In this document: positions 8,101 through 12,100 of the stretch, in pieces
How the letters are laid out: every line of letters begins with the position of its first letter
Numbering within the stretch: position 1 is the first letter of the stretch
Assembly (NCBI GenBank): GCA_900551185.1
Contig: URVF01000026.1
Location: forward strand, 1 to 12,100
Reading direction: 5' to 3'
Length of the DNA stretch: 12,100 nucleotides
From: an uncultured Collinsella sp.
Lineage (GTDB): Bacteria > Actinomycetota > Coriobacteriia > Coriobacteriales > Coriobacteriaceae
Notes under the pieces: generated by a model
Seen by the model: only the letters and a program-made list of their open reading frames with translations
What the model was told of the DNA's origin: nothing
Databases searched by the model: none
Position numbers and translations under genes: made by a program

Positions 8101-8632
8101 GAATGACTGGGTCGAACCGGTGCTTTGCAAGATCGCCAAAGCGGAGGATGGCGAGCACTTTACATACGGCCGCCCCATCGACGATGTCGTAAGCAACCAG
8201 AGCGATGATGCCCTTGCCGTAGCGCGCATGCTGACCTACGGAATCAGCATCGGAACCAAGGCGGAGCTGCATAGCGTTCGAGAGCGGCTCGATCGCCTCC
8301 ATATCGACGCGTCTGCAAAGGTCAAGATCCTGCGCACCGTTCAAAACCCACCCGCCGAACCGCGCATGACCAAGCTGGGACCCATAATGAGCACACTGTT
8401 TCCCAACGTTGCCAAAGCGGTCGAGGACGAACGCGAGTGCAGCGATGAAGCCGAACAATGGTCAATGGCGGCGGACGCGGCACTCAGGTCCTCCATCGAC
8501 CGCGATATCGACAGCCGCACCAGGCAGGTCATCATCCAGGGCATCATGACCGATGTCTTGTGTCTGCAAATGCAAGATACCCAAGCATATTCCGATTGGC
8601 ACAACTGGAACGAGAATAGCGAGGTGAGCTAA
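5141..8632 (+). CDS. HerA/FtsK-superfamily ATPase (DUF87-like) with long Ser/Gly-rich insert
   Basis: 1163 residues. The C-terminal half is a HerA-type pumping ATPase: Walker A GSTGAGKT (654-661), then VIEPAKGEYKDV (about 684-695), Walker B LTVLEEAH (880-887), and the late LPDLSDRELAGR element resembling the HerA sensor/arginine-finger region. Relatives form hexameric rings that move DNA or proteins. The N-terminal ~265 residues look folded but unfamiliar. Residues ~270-445 are low complexity: Asn/Ser/Thr-rich tracts, a Ser/Thr/Asp/Glu tract (around NESVTDSSTSTES), then Gly/Ala/Ser tracts with GxxxG spacing (GVGAGIGPGASAG) and repeated GKA(V/I) units. A helical region of ~190 residues links this to the ATPase core. 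No signal peptide is present. SD GGAAGGA (5121-5127) lies inside the end of the GTPase gene. The stop TAA overlaps the nuclease ATG. Substrate (DNA or the nuclease) is unknown. Confidence 0.85.
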   Translation: MGIKNAIMRAADKAGNAVATVSVLSSSQLDEVDKKRTAYLSEKPNPADEQAVELTNRLLATAAVELHNAYLPQLRNVYAPIDPSIEYPTGFNADNNIRFMNITKWIVDPNEDSLEKLVNVYDVLSDEECNIALIFNRTSANTEVFLAVVNSDNARDNIDADNFSRRMSDALRGNFPGSEVGPANRGPIPCLDNRRPSSVAAVSNIPAEKNEKFVTQTIEKVLDGIVPGRPSEDYTIVLLATPIHDIESRKLRLAELHTLLTPYATWTTNYTYHQNNSIGSSATIGINAGVSAGRQVGNNQAVAQNYNETDSTNGSVSESSNESVTDSSTSTESITDTVTDGRNESSSGSVSLGVGAGIGPGASAGVYGGGNLGVSASHTEGSSHSTSTATGTSSSTGKAISNSLGKAVTSGVGKAVSKGASVTSGVSQAVNLGANFGGSFARSSTVTATIGADEGITQTFKNYSIQHALEILELQMKRYDLASALGMWDFCAYVLSEDHNVANNVAHTYLALTQGKESYMSQAAVNLWRGDLGEQSADAAAICSYLRDLRHPAFALSPALLDQHPSFSVYPATVDATTALSGKELAYSLNFPKKSVPGLPVIECASFGRNVSTFDGTQPQQGLCIGKVFHMHREERIRTFLSKDSLASHTFVTGSTGAGKTNTVCRILDQALDQQVNFLVIEPAKGEYKDVYGGREDVNVFGTNPEFTPLLRINPFSFPSGIHVLEHLDRLVEIFNVCWPMYAAMPAVLKDAVARSYEDCGWDLAASDNPYGADLFPCFADVARNVREILDSSEYDAENKGAYKGSLLTRLNSLTNGLNGMMLSSSEVDATVLFDANTVIDLSRIGSAETKSLLMGLLVLKLQEHRMAEKKGMNQPLRHLTVLEEAHNLLKRSSSSQGSESGDLTGKSVEMISNAIAEMRTYGEGFIIADQAPGLLDMAAIRNTNTKIIHRLPDLSDRELAGRAANLNDQQIVELARLPKGVAAIYQNDWVEPVLCKIAKAEDGEHFTYGRPIDDVVSNQSDDALAVARMLTYGISIGTKAELHSVRERLDRLHIDASAKVKILRTVQNPPAEPRMTKLGPIMSTLFPNVAKAVEDERECSDEAEQWSMAADAALRSSIDRDIDSRTRQVIIQGIMTDVLCLQMQDTQAYSDWHNWNENSEVS

Positions 8633-9321
8633 TGGAGTTCAAGCAAATGAAAGACGGCGTCGCCAAGCTAGGCGATAAACTTGGGTTCAATCCCGATAAA
8701 CTCATTGGCCCCGAATCAAAGGAAACCAAAACAGAAGTTAGCGATATCGACCGCACGGACTCCATCAATCCTGACAAATTAATTGAATCCTCGGTGGAAT
8801 CGTGTGACTACCCTTCTACTCATGAGGAACGGCTAGACCATACGCCGACCATGGAGAATCCCAATGGCAAATGGTCGGGCGATCGAGGGGAGTCGATGTT
8901 TATTCCCACAGCCGATAGAGTCCGCGAGATTCTTCGAAACAAAGGTCTTGAGGGCATCATTTACAAGGATGGAATTCCTGACTTCAACCCTATCTCTGAG
9001 GCGAAAGTAACCATACAAGGCATGAGCCAGCATAGGCTTTCGCTGAGCAGCGAAAACGGCGAGCGCATTGTCGGCAACTATGAAAAAGCAGACATTGAAT
9101 GCGCAAAGGCTTGGAGCCTTGAGCAGCGCGATGGCAAAGATGATTGGACGCACCAGGATGTCAAGAAATGGCGCGAGGCAAATGGATACACCTGGCACGA
9201 GCACAATGACATGAAGACGTGCTCTCTTGTTCCGACCGAGGTTCACAAGGTGTGCAGTCATCTCGGCGGCGTAAGCGAAATCAAAAACATTCTGAATCAG
9301 ATTGGCGGCTTCGATGACTAA
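8632..9321 (+). CDS. HNH/WHH-type toxin nuclease (probable effector)
   Basis: 229 residues. The C-terminal ~150 residues look like the HNH/Endo VII-fold nuclease toxins found at the ends of polymorphic and CDI toxins: GKWSGDRGES (79-88), YKDGIPDF (111-118), DWTHQDVKKWREANGY (171-186), then W188-H189-x-H191, SLVP (198-201), H205 and H210 followed by LGG. These His residues would bind metal and attack DNA. Here the domain is not fused to a large delivery protein. Instead it has a short acidic, polar N-terminal tail with the hexapeptide NPDKLI twice (20-25, 46-51). No secretion signal or membrane helix is seen. The ATG overlaps the ATPase stop (TAATG), with GAGGTGAG (8621-8628) three bases before it. 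The next gene overlaps its end, as toxin-immunity pairs often do. Nuclease family is likely; target (phage, rival or own DNA) is unknown. Confidence 0.82.
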   Translation: MEFKQMKDGVAKLGDKLGFNPDKLIGPESKETKTEVSDIDRTDSINPDKLIESSVESCDYPSTHEERLDHTPTMENPNGKWSGDRGESMFIPTADRVREILRNKGLEGIIYKDGIPDFNPISEAKVTIQGMSQHRLSLSSENGERIVGNYEKADIECAKAWSLEQRDGKDDWTHQDVKKWREANGYTWHEHNDMKTCSLVPTEVHKVCSHLGGVSEIKNILNQIGGFDD

Positions 9322-9682
9322 CAGCATGAATCTATGGGGCAGGGATTTCTCGCTCCCCGTCTATTACGAGTGCAACTCGGACCAAGACGTCCTCGACATT
9401 CAAAAGGAGGCAAAGGACGCCCTGCTTGCATGCTGGGATACCGTTGAGGACAGCAAGGAAGCGATCGAAGATTATTGCCTCGAAAGAGACGACGATCAGA
9501 TCGAGGGCCCCATTACAAACATTTTTAGATACGTTATTCCGACCAGCATTGTGGTACTTCGAAGCGATGATACTCGCAAAGCGGCACTCATGTGCAACTA
9601 TCGCTTTGACCCCGAACACGGACTTGCTGCGGTATTTGAGAACGAGCAACTTACGGCTGTTGTCCCCCAAGACGAGCTCTAG
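9314..9682 (+). CDS. Small acidic DUF6985-like protein, probable immunity protein
   Basis: 122 residues from ATG 9314, which overlaps the nuclease stop by 8 bases. A TTG at 9302 (four codons upstream) and an ATG at 9326 are alternative starts; none has a strong Shine-Dalgarno, so translation is probably coupled to the nuclease. The protein is acidic with no membrane segment. The C-terminal part (IPTSIVVL... ALMCNYRFDPEHGLAAVF... VVPQDEL, about 75-122) resembles the DUF6985-type module with its DPEHG(L/I)A turn, which I recall from proteins next to toxin genes. Acidic charge and position directly behind an HNH toxin suggest that it binds and blocks the nuclease, as immunity proteins do for nuclease bacteriocins. 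Family call is moderate, immunity role is inference. It is the last gene before a strong hairpin. Confidence 0.7.
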   Translation: MTNSMNLWGRDFSLPVYYECNSDQDVLDIQKEAKDALLACWDTVEDSKEAIEDYCLERDDDQIEGPITNIFRYVIPTSIVVLRSDDTRKAALMCNYRFDPEHGLAAVFENEQLTAVVPQDEL

Positions 9683-9707
9683 GCCAGCCACAAGCACCCG
9701 GATAACA

Positions 9708-9750
9708 AAACTGAGGTTGTCCCAATACAACGTCGGGGCGACCTCAGTTT
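9708..9750 (+). terminator. Terminator of the four-gene cassette (possibly bidirectional)
   Basis: Arms 9708-9723 and 9735-9750 pair over 16 positions, including two G-T wobbles, around an 11-nt loop. It starts 25 bases after the last stop codon. The stem begins with AAA and ends with TTT; the T-run continues poorly on the plus strand (TTTAGTC) but is longer on the minus strand (TTTTGTT). It may therefore terminate in both directions. Confidence 0.75.
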
Positions 9751-9774
9751 AGTCATACGCATGCCCACCGCGAA

Positions 9775-9930
9775 CCCCTCCCCCAAAATAAGTTGCGGTG
9801 CAATAGGGACTGTTTGCCGGGTTTATTGGGCCCAGCAGTCCGTATTTCACCGCAACTGATGAGGAGGATGTGGCTAGGCGACGGGCTTTGCGCGGCGTAT
9901 GGCTGGGAACATCACCGTGATGGCGAGGAT
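9775..9930. repeat. Right 156-bp direct repeat flanking the cassette
   Basis: Partner of 2271-2426, same orientation, six mismatches. This copy is continuous with the intact sotB-like gene on its right and is therefore the native position of the sequence. It ends 57 bases inside the coding region (9874-9930). Position and content resemble attachment-type duplications at gene 3' ends, but no integrase lies between the copies. Confidence 0.95.
9785..9857 (-). terminator. Hairpin terminator of the sotB-like gene
   Basis: Arms 9791-9812 and 9836-9857 form a 22-position stem with two mismatches (9801/9847 and 9806/9842). It starts 16 bases after the MFS stop codon on the minus strand and is followed by TTATTTT, as expected of an intrinsic terminator. 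Confidence 0.75.
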
Positions 9931-11070
9931 GACGCCCACGGCAGCGATCGCACCGCCCGCGAAGCCGATCCAGGCGATACCGGGACCCGAAACCACGGCT
10001 CCGCCGATCGCGGTACCCGTGCCGATACCGAGGTTGAACAGGCCCGAGAAGATCGACATGGCAACGGCCGACGAATCTGCCGGCGTGTGCTTGATGAGCT
10101 CGGCCTGAAACGCCACGTTAAAGGCCGTGGCGCAGCAACCCCACAGTGCGCAGACGGCAAGCACTGTCACGAGCGACGATGCGGCCGGCCCCATGAGCAG
10201 CAGGGCCACCGGCACGCCGGAGAGCGTGATAGCAAGGAACGGAAAACGGTGCCCGTCGAACAGGCGGCTGAACAGCCAGCTGCCCACCAAGCCGGAACAG
10301 CCAAACGCCGTCAGCGTCATGGTGATGGCGCCCGCATCGACGTGCGCGACCTGCGCCAGGAAGGGCTCGATATAGCTGTAGCTTGCGTAATAGCCGGTCG
10401 CCATGAAGACCGTGACTGCGTAGAGCGCGATGAGGAGCGGGTTCTTGAGCAGCTCGGGCAGCTGTTTGACAGTAAAGCGCTCACCCGTCGGCATGGCCGG
10501 GAACACCGTTGCCTGGTAGACGACCGCGATGGCTGAGAGGCCCCCGACCACGGCAAACGTCATGCGCCAGCCCACAGCCAGCCCGATGGCGCGACCGAGA
10601 GGCAGGCCAAAGATCTGCGCGATGGACGAGCCCGTAGCGATCATGCTGATGGCGAGCGCGCCGTGGCGAGTGTCGACCAGGCGCGAGGCCATAATCGAGG
10701 CGACTGACCAGAACACGGCATGTGCGCAAGCGACCACCAGGCGCGCGCAGACCAGGATGGGATAGGTCGGCGCCACAGCGGACAGGAACTGACCGAGCGA
10801 GAACACGGCCAGCACGCCCAGCAGCATCCGCTTGAACTCAAAGCGCGAGGCGAACACCATGAGCGGCAGCGACAGCAGCATGACGCCCCAGGCATAGACC
10901 GAGATCATGATGCCCGCCTGGGCCTCGGTGAGCGAGAACGACGCGGCGATATCAGTCAAAAGGCCGATGGGCATAAACTCCGACGTGTTGAACACGAACG
11001 CACAGCAGGTGAGCCCGATAAGCGGGAGCCACTGCCTGAGTGCGATACCACCTTGCTTTGTTTGAGCCAT
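9874..11070 (-). CDS. sotB: Sugar efflux MFS transporter, SotB/YdeA-like (DHA1 type)
   Basis: 398 residues with about 12 hydrophobic segments, the normal size for a major facilitator. It probably exports sugars or sugar-like metabolites in exchange for protons across the cytoplasmic membrane. The sequence follows E. coli SotB closely from the start: FVFNTSEFMPIGLLTDIA (TM1), IMISVYAWGVMLLSLPLM (TM2), RLVVACAHAVFWSV (TM4), ISMIATGSSIAQIFGLPLGR with GWRMTF (TM5/6), YYASYSYIEPF, and SGLFNLGIGTG near the end. Start ATG 11070 has GGAGAGG about nine bases upstream, and an extended -10 promoter lies ~40 bases upstream. Its last 18 codons and terminator are duplicated at 2271-2426. Actual substrate could be arabinose/IPTG-like sugars or a drug; family assignment is solid. 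Confidence 0.88.
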   Translation of the reverse strand: MAQTKQGGIALRQWLPLIGLTCCAFVFNTSEFMPIGLLTDIAASFSLTEAQAGIMISVYAWGVMLLSLPLMVFASRFEFKRMLLGVLAVFSLGQFLSAVAPTYPILVCARLVVACAHAVFWSVASIMASRLVDTRHGALAISMIATGSSIAQIFGLPLGRAIGLAVGWRMTFAVVGGLSAIAVVYQATVFPAMPTGERFTVKQLPELLKNPLLIALYAVTVFMATGYYASYSYIEPFLAQVAHVDAGAITMTLTAFGCSGLVGSWLFSRLFDGHRFPFLAITLSGVPVALLLMGPAASSLVTVLAVCALWGCCATAFNVAFQAELIKHTPADSSAVAMSIFSGLFNLGIGTGTAIGGAVVSGPGIAWIGFAGGAIAAVGVILAITVMFPAIRRAKPVA

Positions 11071-11107
11071 ATAGGTAAACCTCTCCGATTATCTTGAGCG
11101 GTGGGCG

Positions 11108-11116
11108 ATTATAGCA
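11108..11116 (-). promoter_or_regulatory. Extended -10 promoter of the sotB-like gene
   Basis: Minus-strand TGCTATAAT, a perfect TATAAT with the TGn extension. It lies 38 bases from the start codon, leaving a leader of ~30 nt. No good -35 is seen, which the extended -10 can compensate for. Confidence 0.65.
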
Positions 11117-11144
11117 ATGAGAAGTCTATAAAATGAGCAACAAA

Positions 11145-11168
11145 AAGAATTCTTGGAAAACGATCGTT
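11145..11168. promoter_or_regulatory. Pair of 10-bp palindromes upstream of the sotB promoter
   Basis: AAGAATTCTT (11145-11154) and AACGATCGTT (11159-11168) are perfect palindromes with centres 14 bp apart, about 30-50 bp upstream of the -10 box. They may be binding sites for a dimeric regulator of the carrier gene. They could also be part of the 3' region of the upstream membrane-protein gene. No regulator is visible in the window. Confidence 0.3.
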
Positions 11169-11246
11169 AACAGAAGGCGCGCCAATTCTGCTTAGAAAGC
11201 AAGGTACGCAGGAACTCAATGTCGAAAACGCGGCTTCATCTTCGGG

Positions 11247-12057
11247 CTATCGCGCCTGCTCGGATACGCACAAGGACACCCCCATGAGCACGTCAATTTC
11301 GAGCCAACTCGCAACCGCACAATGAACTAGCAAAAGCAGCATATAAGCAAACGCCCCATAATATAGTCCCTCATGTACAAGCGCCGTCACTGAAAGTGCC
11401 GCCGGGAGCGCCGCACTCGAAACTACCCATCCAACAAGAACCTGGATAGCGCAACTTGCAACCAGGTTCCATGCCACCAGCAGCGTTGCGGGACGCGCGA
11501 TTTCTCTGCAGGAGGAACGAAGCACCGTGACCGAACGCATGATATAGCGTGGTGCAAACCGAATGCCTCGTAGTCCCCTCTGCTCCACGCCCGCATCTTC
11601 AATTAACACGAATACGAACGACGCGGAAAGAAGCGTCACGATTACTGCCACCACAAGCGAGCACAACACCCCGAGCTGACTGCTCGCAAGCGAGGCAAAG
11701 ACTACAATTGCCGATAAAATCAAGTGAACCAAATAAATTAGCAGCGCCCCAGAAATCTGGAGGGGAACCGTCGAGGCCAAGAGATAAACCGGAGGGGTTC
11801 GAGCAGGTTGCACCGTCTCTTTGGACCGGTCGACGGCAAATAATGAAAAAGCCACATTCGATAGAAGCAGGTTTAAAAAGGCCGCGACCACAGTGCAAAT
11901 AAGCGTAATTGACGGATTGATATAGGCGAGCTCAGTTGCAACGTTTGATACGCCAATTTGAAGCGCGCTCATAACAAACAAGGGGATATATAACGCCATC
12001 GTGCAGCCACTCCGGCATCCCTTCGCCCGATCGCCCGATTCCAGGAAGACATTGAAG
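11247..12057 (-). CDS. Multi-pass membrane protein of unknown function (5' truncated by contig edge)
   Basis: About 269 genomic codons read on the minus strand; the gene enters from the right edge and stops at TAG 11249-11247. The longer frame that begins with MPSLVGSEMCIRDS is adapter translation, so the true N-terminus is missing. Roughly six hydrophobic stretches are visible: MALYIPLFVMSAL, LICTVVAAFLNLLL, ISGALLIYLVHLILSAIVVF, VLCSLVVAVIVTLL, LLVAWNLVASCAIQVLVGWVV and AFAYMLLLLVHCAVASWL. A basic loop (EQRGLRGIRFAPRYIMR) separates the first four from the last two. I recognise no family. It could be a membrane subunit of an exporter or a permease-like protein. It lies 176 bp upstream of the carrier gene on the same strand, but that gene has its own promoter. 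Confidence 0.7.
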
Positions 12058-12100
12058 CTGTCTCTTATACACATCTCCGAGCCCACGAGACTAGGCATGA
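12058..12100 (-). other. Sequencing adapter artefact (Nextera i7 side)
   Basis: CTGTCTCTTATACACATCT (12058-12076) is the reverse-complement Tn5 mosaic end, followed by CCGAGCCCACGAGAC (12077-12091) and TAGGCATG (12092-12099), which looks like i7 index N706 as I remember it. This is library sequence and not genome. Genomic sequence ends at 12057. Confidence 0.98.

Noticed and set aside
5141..8632. FtsK DNA translocase of cell division
   Set aside because: There are no N-terminal membrane helices and no FtsK gamma domain; the EPAKGEYK and LPDLSDRE elements fit HerA-type proteins better.
9302..9313. TTG start for the immunity-like protein
   Set aside because: ATG 9314, four codons downstream, gives the usual overlap with the nuclease stop and avoids an alternative start codon. 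The TTG has no better ribosome-binding site.
2271..9930. Classical integrative element with attL/attR and integrase
   Set aside because: The repeats look like attachment duplications, but no integrase, excisionase, transposase or mobilisation gene lies between them and the duplicated target is a protein gene's end and not a tRNA. I keep only a discrete cassette of unknown entry mechanism.

Overview
This is a complete sequencing contig. Intact Illumina Nextera adapters, with index bases, sit at both ends (1-47 and 12058-12100), so the genomic insert is 48-12057. Coding is dense and G+C-rich, gaps between genes are short, and ribosome-binding sites are Shine-Dalgarno type. Together with the maltodextrin-type GH13 enzyme and the sugar-efflux carrier, this suggests a high-G+C Gram-positive gut bacterium. 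A Collinsella-like member of the Coriobacteriia is my best guess, but no marker gene proves it.

Layout. The left flank holds the C-terminus of an unidentified plus-strand protein (48-268). Its stop codon overlaps that of a minus-strand pair: a GH13 alpha-amylase-family glycosidase (838-2214) followed after 3 nt by a family 6-type hypoxanthine/uracil-DNA glycosylase (265-834). The right flank is also on the minus strand: a truncated multi-pass membrane protein (11247-12057), then a SotB-like sugar-efflux MFS carrier (9874-11070) that ends in a hairpin terminator.

Between these flanks, in the opposite orientation, is a cassette of four closely packed plus-strand genes. They encode a dynamin-like GTPase (2549-5131), a 1163-residue HerA/FtsK-type ATPase with a long Ser/Gly/Ala-rich segment (5141-8632), a small HNH/WHH toxin-type nuclease (8632-9321) and an acidic DUF6985-like protein (9314-9682) placed where an immunity gene would be. 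The intergenic gaps are 9 nt, then a TAATG overlap, then an 8-nt overlap, and a strong hairpin closes the unit. I read this as one operon for a nuclease-based conflict system, either phage defence or toxin export. The GTPase and ATPase would act as sensor, remodelling or pumping machinery, the nuclease as effector, and the last gene as self-protection.

The cassette is bracketed by 156-bp direct repeats (2271-2426 and 9775-9930) that differ at six positions. Each repeat carries the hairpin terminator and the last 18 codons of the MFS gene. The right copy belongs to the intact gene and the left copy is an orphan scar. This marks the cassette as a discrete insertion between the MFS gene and the GH13 gene. 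No integrase or transposase is present. The four-gene architecture and the repeat-defined boundaries are the main points of interest.
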